In this document: positions 8,527 to 18,494 of the stretch, one piece after another
Numbering within the stretch: position 1 is the first letter of the stretch
Layout of the letters: each line of letters starts with the position of its first letter
Assembly: GCA_903994365.1 (NCBI GenBank)
Contig: CAJEXL010000010.1
Span: forward strand, 1-64,000
Direction of reading: 5' to 3'
Source: an uncultured Chlorobiaceae bacterium
Lineage (GTDB): Bacteria; Bacteroidota; Chlorobiia; Chlorobiales; Chlorobiaceae
DNA: 64,000 bases
Program-made: the position numbers and the translations under genes
The notes under the pieces: model-generated
Databases searched by the model: none
Told to the model about the DNA's origin: nothing
The model's input: only the letters and a program-made list of their open reading frames with translations

Positions 8527-9510
8527 ATGTCTCAATGGGCAATAGGTATAGATTTTGGCGGTACAGCCATCAAGGCTGCTGTGGTCGATAAGGAGAGAGG
8601 TATTCTGACTGACAGAAGGGTTTTCACTGATACGGCATCCGGCCAACGGGGCATTGTGGTGCAGCTCTCTGCGCTTATTGCTGATCTTTATCACGAAGCC
8701 ACCAGAAGAAATTCTGCCGAAAATTTTGTTGGTGCAGGAGTTGGAGCTCCGGGAGCTGTCGATTCACGGAAGGGGCTATTAAGCTACCCTCCCAATCTTT
8801 CTGGTTGGGCTGTTGTTCCATTGCGTGACGAACTGCAGAGCTGCCTGATGGAGAGGGAAAAGCTTTCAATTGCTGTTGCCCTTGACAATGATGCCAATGT
8901 TGCTGCGCTTGGTGAGGCCCGTTATGGTGCTGGCCGGGAGTTTCAGGATTTTCTCATGGTGACTCTTGGTACAGGCGTTGGAGGCGGGATTGTGCTCGAC
9001 AGGAAATTGTATCGAGGCGCTTCTGGTACTGCTGGAGAAGTGGGCTTCATGATTCTTGATTTCGAGGGGCCGACGATTCATGCCGGTATCAGGGGTACCC
9101 TTGAGAGCTTTATCGGAAAAAAAGGGATTCTTTTGCTTGCCCGGCAGATGATTGAGGCAACTCTTGCGGGCTCTTCCGCAGGTGCTCTTTGTGGTAATGA
9201 TTATTCCAAACTCTCTCCACGCCATCTTCAAGAGGCAGCTCTTGCTGGCGACGAAGTTTCCATTGCACTATGGCACAGGGTTGGTTCTCTCCTTGGCATC
9301 GGGCTTGCCAATGTTACGGCGCTTATGGATATCAGAAAATTTGTCATAGGTGGCGGTATATCGGCCGCAGGCAACCTTATTTTCGAGCCGGCTATGGCTA
9401 AGCTTAAACAGTCAACGCTTCCTTCCATGCACGAAGGGCTTGAGCTTGTACCCGCTCTTCTCGGCAACAAGGCAGGGATGTACGGCGCTGCCGCCTTATG
9501 CTTCGGCTAA
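8527..9510 (+). CDS. ROK-family sugar kinase (glucokinase-like) lacking the zinc motif
   Basis: 327 residues. The ATP phosphate-binding motif is GIDFGGTAIKAAVVD at 6-20, the catalytic region is DNDANVAALGEARYGAG near 119-135, and the adenosine motif is TLGTGVGGGIV near 147. ROK glucokinases normally carry a CxCGxxGCxE zinc motif; here the matching stretch reads HAGIRGTLESF, with no cysteines. It phosphorylates glucose or a related hexose by inference. It sits between lpxA and comF with short spacers. Confidence 0.82.
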   Translation: MSQWAIGIDFGGTAIKAAVVDKERGILTDRRVFTDTASGQRGIVVQLSALIADLYHEATRRNSAENFVGAGVGAPGAVDSRKGLLSYPPNLSGWAVVPLRDELQSCLMEREKLSIAVALDNDANVAALGEARYGAGREFQDFLMVTLGTGVGGGIVLDRKLYRGASGTAGEVGFMILDFEGPTIHAGIRGTLESFIGKKGILLLARQMIEATLAGSSAGALCGNDYSKLSPRHLQEAALAGDEVSIALWHRVGSLLGIGLANVTALMDIRKFVIGGGISAAGNLIFEPAMAKLKQSTLPSMHEGLELVPALLGNKAGMYGAAALCFG

Positions 9511-9529
9511 CCAGACCAGTATTTTAGCT

Positions 9530-10222
9530 ATGCGTGAACAACTGCTTCATCTGCTTTTTCCCCATGTCTGCCTGCTTTGCAAGAGGCTTCTTCTTCCGGG
9601 TGAAGAGTATTGTTGCAGTGGCTGCATGGAGGAGTTTGATCCCTTCTCCACAATTTCTGAAGCGGAGGAGCAGTTGCGTTCCACCATTGTTGCCCATTTT
9701 GGTGAACGCTTTCCCTTTGAACGAGGTTGGTGTCGTTACCTGTTTCATAAAAAGAGTGCACTGCAGCAGGTGCTCCACTCTATGAAGTATGAGGGGCTTT
9801 TGCACCTCGGCACAACGTTTGGTCGTCAACTTGGCAGTTGGATGCTTTCCGGAGGAGATATTGGTGCTATTGAGTGCCTTGTGCCGATTCCACTGCATCG
9901 ACTTAAAAAAATTGAACGCTCTTATAACCAGTCCGAAAAAATAGCTGAAGGTCTGGCTCAATCGCTGCGGAAACCGGTGCGCCCGGAACTTCTTGTGAGA
10001 AAACGGTTCACTGTTTCGCAGACTGGCCTCTCAGCCGTTGATCGCGAAAAGAATTCTGCCGGAGCGTTTCTTGCCACCAGCGGGGTGCGGGGTCGTCATG
10101 TGCTGCTGGTGGATGATGTTGTAACAACCGGCGCGACTATGGCTGCTGCGGCTGAGGCACTGCGCGCAGGCGGTGCCAAAAGCGTTTCCCTTGCCGCTCT
10201 TGCTCTTGCAGCAAAGGAGTAA
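9530..10222 (+). CDS. comF: ComF family phosphoribosyltransferase-like protein
   Basis: About 230 residues from the ATG at 9530. An N-terminal zinc ribbon (CLLCKRLL then CCSGCMEEF) is followed by a phosphoribosyltransferase fold with RSYNQSEKIAEGLA near 130 and the PRPP loop VLLVDDVVTTGATM near 190. ComF proteins assist DNA uptake in naturally competent bacteria, but most homologues, including those in Chlorobi, have no tested role. The next gene, rsmE, starts 7 bases after its stop, so the two are probably co-transcribed. A longer upstream extension of the frame lies inside the kinase gene and is unlikely to be used. Confidence 0.85.
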   Translation: MREQLLHLLFPHVCLLCKRLLLPGEEYCCSGCMEEFDPFSTISEAEEQLRSTIVAHFGERFPFERGWCRYLFHKKSALQQVLHSMKYEGLLHLGTTFGRQLGSWMLSGGDIGAIECLVPIPLHRLKKIERSYNQSEKIAEGLAQSLRKPVRPELLVRKRFTVSQTGLSAVDREKNSAGAFLATSGVRGRHVLLVDDVVTTGATMAAAAEALRAGGAKSVSLAALALAAKE

Positions 10223-10229
10223 AGAGGCC

Positions 10230-10973
10230 ATGGAACTTTTTTATACATCTCCGGAGCATGTTGATCTCGCTGCACGAACTCTTGTGATTGATGGTGATGA
10301 GTTTCACCATCTTGTGCGGGTGCTGCGAAAAAAAGAGGATGATCAGATTCTCGTGACCGATGGCAACGGCTTGCGCTGTGAGGCAAAGATTTCGTCCGTC
10401 GATAAAAGCTCGTTAAGGGCCAACATTATTAATGAAACAACTGTTTGCCGACCAAAAACCGAAGTGACGGTTGCGCTCTCCCTGCTCAAGGCGCCACAGC
10501 GATTTGATCTGTTTCTCGAAAAGGCAACTGAACTTGGGGTCTCCTCCATTATTCCCATGATAACGGTGAGAACAATCTCCCAGCCATCGGGTGAAAAAGT
10601 TCAGGGCAAGCTTAACCGGTGGAGAGCAATCATACTCTCGGCTGCCCGGCAGTCAAAACGATATTATCTGCCGCAGCTTCATGAACCGATCTCTTTCAAA
10701 AAAGTTCTTGAACTTCATGGATACGATCTCCGACTGATTCCTTATGAGGGTTCAGATGTTCCACCCGGAGTGCAGTGCCGTGGTAAAAAGACACTTTTTT
10801 TGATTGGCGGTGAGGGCGGCTTTACGACGGGTGAGGTGCAGGCCGCTGAGGCAGCAGGATTTGCCACTCTCTCTCTTGGAAAAACGATTCTCAGGGCCGA
10901 AACGGCCGGACTTTTTGCCGTGGCCTATGTCCGTTCGCAACTTCTTGAAGAGGACTCTGCGGAGTGGTTTTAA
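10230..10973 (+). CDS. rsmE: 16S rRNA m3U1498 methyltransferase
   Basis: About 247 residues from the ATG at 10230, preceded by a possible ribosome site (aaagagg). Motifs of the SPOUT RsmE family are visible: DGDEFHHLVRVLRKKEDDQILVTDG in the PUA-like N-terminus, LFLEKATELGVSSIIPM, SAARQSKRYYLPQL, and the knotted SAM site FLIGGEGGFTTGEV followed by LGKTILRAETAG. It methylates U1498 of 16S rRNA in the small ribosomal subunit. Confidence 0.93.
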   Translation: MELFYTSPEHVDLAARTLVIDGDEFHHLVRVLRKKEDDQILVTDGNGLRCEAKISSVDKSSLRANIINETTVCRPKTEVTVALSLLKAPQRFDLFLEKATELGVSSIIPMITVRTISQPSGEKVQGKLNRWRAIILSAARQSKRYYLPQLHEPISFKKVLELHGYDLRLIPYEGSDVPPGVQCRGKKTLFLIGGEGGFTTGEVQAAEAAGFATLSLGKTILRAETAGLFAVAYVRSQLLEEDSAEWF

Positions 10974-11001
10974 GTTTTATTGAGGCTAATTAACAACGAT
11001 C

Positions 11002-12084
11002 ATGAACAGAATCAAATCAAATCAGGCTATTCTTCTCCTCCTTCTCCTCTTCATCTCGGCTATTTTTTTTGCCATGATCCGTTATTTTCTCATGGCTATT
11101 TTTCTTGCCGCTCTCTTTTCAGCCCTTGCCATGCCTGTTTTCAGCCGTTTTGAGCGGTGGTTCAGGGGAGGCAAAAGCGTGAGCGCTGCCATGACCATGC
11201 TCACCCTCTTGCTCATGGTGGTTTTTCCTTTGGTAACTCTTTTTGGTATTGTTGCCAAACAGGCTGTGCGGATAAGCCGTCTTGCGGTTCCCTGGGTTCA
11301 GCAGCAGATTATCGAGTCAGCCACCTTCGACGAGCAACTGCGAGCGCTCCCTTTTTATGATGATCTTGAACTCTATCGGGAGGAAATATTTCAGAAAGCA
11401 GGAGAGCTTGCCGGCAACACGGGATCAATGCTGTTTAACTCCATATCCTCATTTACCTATTCAGCCGTGAATGACCTGTTTCTGATTTTTATTTTTCTGT
11501 ATACCATGTTCTTTTTTTTACGGGATGGCAAAGAGCTGCTTGCCAGGGCACTCTCGCTGCTTCCACTGACGAAGAGTGATCAGCATCGGCTGCTCGACAA
11601 GTTTTTGTCGGTCACCCGTGCGACGATAAAGGGAAGCATGGTGGTCGGGATTGTGCAGGGCTCTCTTGCTGGCCTTGCCCTCCATTTTGCTGGTATCGAC
11701 AGCGCTCTCTTTTGGGGCACCATTATGTCGCTGATATCGGTGGTGCCGGTTCTTGGTACTCCACTTGTCTGGGTTCCGGCGGTGATCTATCTTGCTGCAA
11801 CCGGGCAGTATCCCCAGGCTCTTGGTGTGCTGCTCTTTTGCAGTATTGTTGTTGGCCAGATTGATAACATTATTCGCCCCATCCTTATCGGGCGTGATAC
11901 ACAGATGCATGAGCTGCTTATTTTCTTTGGAACATTGGGAGGTATCGGGCTGTTTGGGCTCTTCGGATTTATTATTGGTCCGATTGTCGCCGCTCTTTTT
12001 ATGACAATATGGGAGATGTACGGGGAGAGCTTCAGCGACTATCTTGCTGAGCTAAAGAGTGACAAGCCTTCCGGTCATGGATGA
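11002..12084 (+). CDS. AI-2E family (PerM/UPF0118) permease
   Basis: 360 residues with two hydrophobic segments at the N-terminus (LLLLLFISAIFFAMIRYF), a soluble middle region around 90-150, and a block of membrane segments to the end. Typical family motifs are FLRDGKELL near 170, LWGTIMSLISVVPVLGT-like sequence near 245 (LFWGTIMSLISVVPVLG) and ILIGRDTQMHELLIFFGTLGG near 297. Members export small molecules or ions; one branch was linked to autoinducer-2. The substrate here is not known. It is followed by a terminator shared with ndk. Confidence 0.85.
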   Translation: MNRIKSNQAILLLLLLFISAIFFAMIRYFLMAIFLAALFSALAMPVFSRFERWFRGGKSVSAAMTMLTLLLMVVFPLVTLFGIVAKQAVRISRLAVPWVQQQIIESATFDEQLRALPFYDDLELYREEIFQKAGELAGNTGSMLFNSISSFTYSAVNDLFLIFIFLYTMFFFLRDGKELLARALSLLPLTKSDQHRLLDKFLSVTRATIKGSMVVGIVQGSLAGLALHFAGIDSALFWGTIMSLISVVPVLGTPLVWVPAVIYLAATGQYPQALGVLLFCSIVVGQIDNIIRPILIGRDTQMHELLIFFGTLGGIGLFGLFGFIIGPIVAALFMTIWEMYGESFSDYLAELKSDKPSGHG

Positions 12085-12152
12085 TGCTCCTGGAGGTGCC
12101 ATCAGGGTCATTCTTGTTGATGAGGTAACCCTGATCAGGCACAACAACCCAT

Positions 12153-12181
12153 AAAAAAAGCGACCTTCCGATCGCTTTTTT
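12153..12181. terminator. Bidirectional intrinsic terminator between the permease and ndk
   Basis: An inverted repeat AAAAAAGCGA-ccttccga-TCGCTTTTTT lies between the ends of the + strand permease and the - strand ndk. The A-run and T-run on the two sides let it act in both directions. Confidence 0.8.
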
Positions 12182-12202
12182 GCTTTTCAACTCTTGTAAA
12201 GC

Positions 12203-12625
12203 TTAATTTCCCCTGACAACCTCTTCAGTTGAGAAGAAAAAGGAAGCTTCGATGGCTGCATTCTCATCCGAGTCAGAGCCGTGGACGATGTTCTCACCCT
12301 TGCTGTCGGCATAGAGTTTGCGAACAGTACCTTCGTCAGCCTGGGCAGGATCGGTGGCGCCAATGACGGTGCGGAAGTCGGCAACGGCATTATCCTTCTC
12401 AAGAATGATCGGCACACAGGGGCCTGAAGACATGAACTCAACCAGCTCGCCGTAGAAAGGGCGCTCGCGGTGCACGGCATAAAATTCCCCGGCAGTCTCG
12501 GTGGTGAGTCGGATTTTCTTCATGGCCACAACGCGGAAGCCGGCACGTTCGATGTGGTTAATGACTGCACCGACAAGATTTTTGTGGACGCAATCGGGTT
12601 TCAGGATGGTAAGCGTTCTTTCCAT
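12203..12625 (-). CDS. ndk: Nucleoside diphosphate kinase
   Basis: 140 residues from the ATG at 12625. The start [10 protein letters not shown] is typical and the phosphorylated histidine is H115 within NIVHGSDS. It balances nucleoside triphosphate pools by moving the gamma phosphate between nucleotides. The reading frame extends 13 codons further upstream, but the ATG at 12625 matches the usual family N-terminus. Confidence 0.95.
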   Translation of the reverse strand: MERTLTILKPDCVHKNLVGAVINHIERAGFRVVAMKKIRLTTETAGEFYAVHRERPFYGELVEFMSSGPCVPIILEKDNAVADFRTVIGATDPAQADEGTVRKLYADSKGENIVHGSDSDENAAIEASFFFSTEEVVRGN

Positions 12626-12733
12626 GATGGTAAATGCAATGTTGAATGTTACTGAAGAGTGCAAGTTCGTGGGCGAAGATACGGAAAAGCTGTGGATTAT
12701 TGAAATTCGAGGTTTTGGGTGGCTTTCCGGTTT

Positions 12734-13536
<803 letters not shown>

Positions 13537-13699
13537 AGCAGCAATCTCCTTTTGTATCTATTGAAATTATTATACTTCAAGATAAGGCTTTATCCATCAG
13601 GTACAACTTCAATACGTACAAATCCGCATCTTCCATTTCCCCTGTGCCATCTAGGGTTTTTCGGTATTCTCTCTTTTTATGGCATAAAAGTTACTGGAG

Positions 13700-14146
13700 C
13701 TACACCCCGTCAATTCTCGCCAGCAGATCCTTCATTGGCTGATAGAGTATCGGCAGAAAGTCGCTGTAGGCCAGCAGAACCACTCCTGCTTCATCAACCA
13801 GCACGTAGGCGCGTTGCGACATGCCGAGAAAGCCAAGGGCATCGTAGGCTTTTGCAACTGTTTTTTCGGTGTCGCTCAAAAGGGTGAAGGGGAGCTGGTT
13901 GCGTTCGGCAAAGCTTTTGTGTGAGGCGGCGCTGTCGGAGCTTATGCCAAGTACCACAATGCCCCGTTTCGTGAACTCAAGCACATTGTTTCGGTAGTCG
14001 CATAATTGGGCGGTACAGACAGGTGTGTCGTCGCCCGGATAAAAGATGATCAGCACTTTCTTGCCGCTGAAGTCGGAGAGTGAGACGCGCTTTCCATCGC
14101 CATCAGAAAGGGTAAATGCTGGCGCTTTTTCTTTTTCTGCTATCAT
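13700..14146 (-). CDS. bcp: PrxQ/Bcp-type peroxiredoxin
   Basis: 148 residues with the thioredoxin-fold peroxiredoxin pattern: FTLSDGDGKRVSLSDFSGKKVLIIFYPGDDTPVC. The peroxidatic cysteine is C44 and a second cysteine at C49 (CTAQLC) sits five residues later, the resolving-cysteine spacing of PrxQ. It should reduce peroxides using thioredoxin. The gene is divergent from the TPR lipoprotein, sharing a 96-base intergenic region. Confidence 0.88.
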   Translation of the reverse strand: MIAEKEKAPAFTLSDGDGKRVSLSDFSGKKVLIIFYPGDDTPVCTAQLCDYRNNVLEFTKRGIVVLGISSDSAASHKSFAERNQLPFTLLSDTEKTVAKAYDALGFLGMSQRAYVLVDEAGVVLLAYSDFLPILYQPMKDLLARIDGV

Positions 14147-14242
14147 GGGTGGCTGCTGTTTTCTTGTTAAATCATGAGTTCTTTTATATTCATGCTCAAC
14201 ATACTACTAAATTATTGAAAAGGGAGCTGGAGGCTCCGTGTT

Positions 14243-16309
14243 ATGAAAATACATTTCCGACGGTCTCCGTCAGGAATGCTCCTTGTCGCTCTTTTTTTTC
14301 TTGTTTCAGGTTGTGGTTCTGCTGATCAGGCAGAGCATACCCCGGAGGCGTTATACAAGCAGGCATCCACCTTCAGTCGTAGCAAGGAATATCTGAAAGC
14401 ACTTGATTGCTATAACAGGGCGATTGCTCTGGATACGTTGCAGGTTAACTCTCCGAGGGTGGTAGAGGCGCTTCTGGAGAAGTGCCGTCTTGAAGGGCTG
14501 ACAGGAGAGTATTACGCAGCGCTTAAAACAACGGCGCGTCTCGAAAAACTTCCCCTGCCGGATTCGCTTCGAGCAGGGCTCTTTTCTGATGAAGCCACCC
14601 TGCTTTGTGAATTGGGTAATTTTAAGGCGGCCGCAGCAGCGCTGGAGAAGATTGCTTCTCCCTCACAAAAGCATCGGTTTGAGCTGGCCAACCTTTGCCG
14701 CGAGAGTGGGGACTATGCCAAAGCTGCAACAATTTATCATCCTTATACTGCTCTGGAGTATGATCCTGTCACAAGGATAATGGCCTTTGCCGGTCTTCTC
14801 CAGTGTACGGTGGCCCAGCCGGAGCCTGGCACCGAGAGTGCAGAGAGCATAGCCGCTAAAATTGCCGCTGAGTCGAAAAGAGTCTTTGCAAGTGATGCTG
14901 CGTTGGTTCCGCAGATTCAGGCCATCAGAACTGCCGCAAAGAGTCTTCTGCTCCTTGAAAAACAGCAGAGAAATGGCAGTTATCTTCTTTTCAGGGCGCT
15001 GATGCTGGCCGAGGAGGCGCAAAACCAGCCTCTTATTCAGTTGCTTCGTCTGGAATCGAACGCCGTTATTGTTCGAAAAGCTGATGCTTTCCGTGAGGCC
15101 GCAGACTATTTTCGGGTCACTACTCTTCAGTATGCCCAGGCGACATCCCTGTTTATGCTGGCATCAAGTAAATCACTCAGCGCTGAAGAGCGGGTTGCGG
15201 CCCTGCAACAGGGTTTTGCGCTCAGCAGGGATTTTGCTCCCCCTTATCCGACAAATGAGCATCTCCAAATCGAGAAAAGTGCAGGGCATCGTTTGACCGC
15301 GCTGCTGTTGGAGCAATCAAGGATTTTTGAGCTTTTCGATGCAGAAGAAAAGATAGGCACTCTTGAGCTGAAGCGCACCCTGCAGCGATATCCAAACAGT
15401 TTTGTGCTTGGAAAAGGTCACGAGGCACTTGAGGCGAAAATTCGACGATTGCAACATGAGACTGCCGGGTTGCTTCAGCGGAAAGTCAATATTTTCAGTC
15501 AAGCGAAAGGTGTTGAAACAAGCAGACAGGTTGATCAGGCTCTGAATATCAAACGAGGCAAGATGCTTGAACTGCTTGCTGAGGTTCGTGCCATTAATCC
15601 TGTTGCCGCCGAAGCCATTCAGTTTATTCCCGTAACGCTTCGTACCGTCCAGGAGGTTTTAAAGGAGGGTCAACTGATTATCAAGCCGCTGCTTTCCGAC
15701 AGTCTTTGTGGTATCATGCTTATTGGCAAGCGACAGTTGCAGATTACCGGAAGCCCCCTCTCTTTCGATGCAGAGCATACGCCCGGCTCAGCCGTCCTCT
15801 CACTTCGCAGCGAACTGGCATCAGGAGCCCTCTCTTTAACGACAGGAAGTGAACAAGCTTGGTTTACCAGCTCATTTTATGAGCCACTTGCCGGTTCAAT
15901 CAATGGTTTCAGCCATCTTGTGGTTATAGCTGATGACTTTTTGCCCTACCACATTCTGGGAAATTCTTCATTTTCAGTTTCTGCTCAGCGATACTCATTT
16001 TTGCCATCGCTTAAAGAGTTTGTTCTCTTGTCGGGGAAAGACAAGCAACTGCCTGTTTCATCCCGGATCTCGTTCTACCGGGTTGATAATCTCTCTGGAG
16101 CACGTCTGCATAAACTTTTTGCTCCCCGCGATCGGGTATTTCTTCTTTGGAAAAATTTTAACGCCAATGAAATCAATCGGTTGGATAAAAAGATTGGCCA
16201 AGAGATGCAGGGCACAGTTTCTGGTTCGGAAGGGCTTTCTATGCTTCGCAAGAGTGCTGAAACTGAGAAGGATCTTTGGATGTATATCTCTTCATACGGA
16301 GTTGATTAA
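14243..16309 (+). CDS. TPR-repeat lipoprotein with degenerate CHAT-like C-terminus
   Basis: 688 residues. A signal peptide with lipobox (LVSGC near residue 24) suggests lipid anchoring. TPR-like helices occupy about 35-340, for example ALYKQASTFSRSKEYLKALDCYNRAIALD. The last 250 residues resemble the layout of a CHAT caspase-like domain (LLQRKVNIFSQ, then LKEGQLIIKPLLSDS, then LVVIADDFLPYHILGN and RYSFLPSL), but the catalytic His-Gly and Cys pair is not recognisable. It is probably a structural remnant of that fold. The function is unknown. A stretch without a gene follows it. Confidence 0.7.
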   Translation: MKIHFRRSPSGMLLVALFFLVSGCGSADQAEHTPEALYKQASTFSRSKEYLKALDCYNRAIALDTLQVNSPRVVEALLEKCRLEGLTGEYYAALKTTARLEKLPLPDSLRAGLFSDEATLLCELGNFKAAAAALEKIASPSQKHRFELANLCRESGDYAKAATIYHPYTALEYDPVTRIMAFAGLLQCTVAQPEPGTESAESIAAKIAAESKRVFASDAALVPQIQAIRTAAKSLLLLEKQQRNGSYLLFRALMLAEEAQNQPLIQLLRLESNAVIVRKADAFREAADYFRVTTLQYAQATSLFMLASSKSLSAEERVAALQQGFALSRDFAPPYPTNEHLQIEKSAGHRLTALLLEQSRIFELFDAEEKIGTLELKRTLQRYPNSFVLGKGHEALEAKIRRLQHETAGLLQRKVNIFSQAKGVETSRQVDQALNIKRGKMLELLAEVRAINPVAAEAIQFIPVTLRTVQEVLKEGQLIIKPLLSDSLCGIMLIGKRQLQITGSPLSFDAEHTPGSAVLSLRSELASGALSLTTGSEQAWFTSSFYEPLAGSINGFSHLVVIADDFLPYHILGNSSFSVSAQRYSFLPSLKEFVLLSGKDKQLPVSSRISFYRVDNLSGARLHKLFAPRDRVFLLWKNFNANEINRLDKKIGQEMQGTVSGSEGLSMLRKSAETEKDLWMYISSYGVD

Positions 16310-16701
16310 ATAAAAATGAGGATGTTTTTTTATTAAATTCGTGGAAAAAGCAGTTCCATCAATGTCCCGATGTTATTGCAAACCAGATCTGTTGCCGATG
16401 AAGGAGCATCTGTTGGGAGGCAAGAGTTTGGAGTTTATGGTAAGGAATGGTGAATTTTTATCCGTTAGTCATTCTTCTTCTTGTTTTCTAAGGTTATATG
16501 GCTGTGATTCTGTATTTTTTAAGGAGATGTTGTTTTTTGTAGCAATAAGACAAAAAAAGTCTTACTTTTGGGGGAGATATTTTCTTATGGCTCTTTGTAA
16601 AAGACAATATTTCATGGGAAACTGATTTCGACATTGAAGCATCGTTATGAATCAATAATAGCTGAAACCGTAATCACGCAATATTAGATCTTGTAGCAGA
16701 T
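16310..16701. other. Intergenic region upstream of nifS, no supported gene
   Basis: About 390 bases between the TPR lipoprotein and nifS. The only frame of note is a 94-codon run with unusual composition and no family resemblance. No RNA motif or strong hairpin was recognised. It presumably contains the promoter of the nifS-nifU-miaB group. Confidence 0.5.
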
Positions 16702-17895
16702 ATGAAGGTTTATTTTGATCACAATGCCACAACACCACTTCATCCTGAGGTAAAAAAAGAGATGATCGCTGGTATGGAGATGTTTGGCAATCCATCAAGC
16801 ATGCACGCTTACGGGCGTGAAGCAAGGGCGAATGTTGAGCATGCCCGTAGGCAGGTGGCAGATTTTATCGGGGCCAAAGAGAATGAGATTATCTTTGTAG
16901 GAAGTGGGTCTGAAGCCAATAATACGGTGCTGTCGCTCTTTGTCTGTGCTTCCAGCCAGTGTATTCCAGGTTCAAGACGCAGTACCATTATTACCACCAA
17001 AATTGAGCATCCCTGTGTGCTTGAGACTGCGGAGTGTCTTGCTCATCGCGGGGTCAAGGTGAAATACCTTGATGTTGATCGCTATGGTACAATAGATCTT
17101 GATCAACTCGCCGGACTGCTCAACGACAATGTCGGTCTTGTCTCTGTCATGATGGCCAACAATGAGATTGGTACCCTGCAGGATATTGAGACCATTACAA
17201 GAATGGTGCATGAGAGTGGCGCGTATATGCACACCGATGCCGTGCAGGCTGTGGGGAAGGTGCCTGTCGATGTCCGAAAGCTTGGTGTGGATTTTCTTAC
17301 TATCTCAGCCCATAAAATATATGGCCCGAAAGGTGTTGGCGCGCTCTTTGTGAAGCAGGGTATTCCCTATTGTCCCCTGATCAGGGGTGGACATCAGGAG
17401 CGTGGCAGGCGGGCAGGAACCGAAAACACTCTGGGTATTCTTGGAATGGCAAGAGCGGTAGAGATGAGAATGGTTGAAATGCCGGAAGAGGAGGAGCGGT
17501 TGCTTGCTCTGAAACAGGTGTTGCAAAAGGGTATAGAGGAGAGGATTGATGATATCTCCATCAATGGCCATCCGACGGATTCGCTTGCCAGTACGCTCAA
17601 TGTCTCCTTTACAGGGGTGGAGGGCGAGGCAATTCTGCTCTATTTGGACCTTGAGGGGATTGCAGTCTCTACCGGCTCGGCCTGTGCCTCAGGCTCTCTT
17701 GATCCTTCGCATGTGCTTCTTGCGACAGGTGTTGATGCAGAGCTTGCTCATGGTTCAATCAGGTTTAGTATGGGGCGCGAAACAACCTTGCAGGAGGTGG
17801 AGTACCTGCTTGACGTTTTACCAAAAATAATAAAACAAATCAGAAACATGTCAACAGCTTACATAAAAGGAGGATTGCATGCTACAAGCAGGTGA
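16702..17895 (+). CDS. nifS: Cysteine desulfurase, NifS type
   Basis: 397 residues of fold-type I PLP enzyme. YFDHNATTPLHPEV is at the start, SEANN near 70 and HTDAVQAVGKVPVD near 177. The PLP lysine is K205 in SAHKIYGPKG and the catalytic cysteine is C328 in STGSACASGS. It takes sulfur from cysteine and hands it to the scaffold NifU, encoded next with a 17-base overlap. Green sulfur bacteria use this pair for general Fe-S assembly and, in diazotrophs, nitrogenase; no nif structural gene is in this window. Confidence 0.93.
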   Translation: MKVYFDHNATTPLHPEVKKEMIAGMEMFGNPSSMHAYGREARANVEHARRQVADFIGAKENEIIFVGSGSEANNTVLSLFVCASSQCIPGSRRSTIITTKIEHPCVLETAECLAHRGVKVKYLDVDRYGTIDLDQLAGLLNDNVGLVSVMMANNEIGTLQDIETITRMVHESGAYMHTDAVQAVGKVPVDVRKLGVDFLTISAHKIYGPKGVGALFVKQGIPYCPLIRGGHQERGRRAGTENTLGILGMARAVEMRMVEMPEEEERLLALKQVLQKGIEERIDDISINGHPTDSLASTLNVSFTGVEGEAILLYLDLEGIAVSTGSACASGSLDPSHVLLATGVDAELAHGSIRFSMGRETTLQEVEYLLDVLPKIIKQIRNMSTAYIKGGLHATSR

Positions 17896-18490
17896 GTGGG
17901 CATATAGCGAAACACTGAAGGAACATTTCATGAACCCGAAGAACATTCTGCAGGGTGAGAATACCGATGATTTCGATGGTGTCGGGATGGAGGGAAACTT
18001 GCAGTGCGGGGATCAGATGATGGTGGTCATCAAGGTGGACAGGGAGAGGGATATTATTACCGATTGCCAGTGGAAGACTTATGGTTGTGCCAGCGCAATT
18101 GCCAGTACTTCGGTTCTCTCCGAGATGGTCAAGGGCAGGACACTTGATGCGGCTTTTCATATCTCTCCCAAAGAGGTTGCCCAGGAGCTTGGAGGCCTTC
18201 CCGATCACAAAATTCACTGCTCTGTGCTTGGCGACAAGGCATTGCGTGCCGCCATCAACAATTACTATACACGCACAGGTCAGGAGGATAAGGTCAAGCA
18301 GGAGCAGGTCAAAGTGGTCTGCCAGTGCATGAACATTACCGACCATGATATTGAGGATGCCGTGCTTGAAGGTGCTCGCACCTATTTTGAACTTCAGGAG
18401 CGTACCAAGTGTGGTACCGTCTGTGGACAGTGCAAGGATGAAACTGAGCTGCTGCTTGCAAAATTCAAGCACCTCCATTTTGGGATCTGA
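17879..18490 (+). CDS. nifU: NifU-like Fe-S scaffold (IscU domain plus BFD [2Fe-2S] domain, no Nfu domain)
   Basis: 203 residues, preceded by a strong AGGAGG ribosome site inside nifS. Residues 1-130 are an IscU-like scaffold with cysteines C43, C70 and C114. Residues 145-190 are a BFD-like [2Fe-2S] domain with C148, C150, C182 and C185. Classical NifU is about 280-300 residues and ends with an Nfu domain, which is absent here: the protein stops after FKHLHFGI. The gene order nifS-nifU-miaB suggests that clusters built here may feed Fe-S enzymes such as MiaB. Confidence 0.9.
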   Translation: MLQAGEWAYSETLKEHFMNPKNILQGENTDDFDGVGMEGNLQCGDQMMVVIKVDRERDIITDCQWKTYGCASAIASTSVLSEMVKGRTLDAAFHISPKEVAQELGGLPDHKIHCSVLGDKALRAAINNYYTRTGQEDKVKQEQVKVVCQCMNITDHDIEDAVLEGARTYFELQERTKCGTVCGQCKDETELLLAKFKHLHFGI

Positions 18491-18494
18491 GGCT

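Noticed and set aside
16341..16625. 94-codon frame in the gap before nifS
   Set aside because: Odd composition, many cysteines and aromatics, no ribosome site and no family resemblance; likely chance.
17882..18478. 198-codon frame opposite nifU
   Set aside because: Shadow of the NifU coding strand; no family resemblance.
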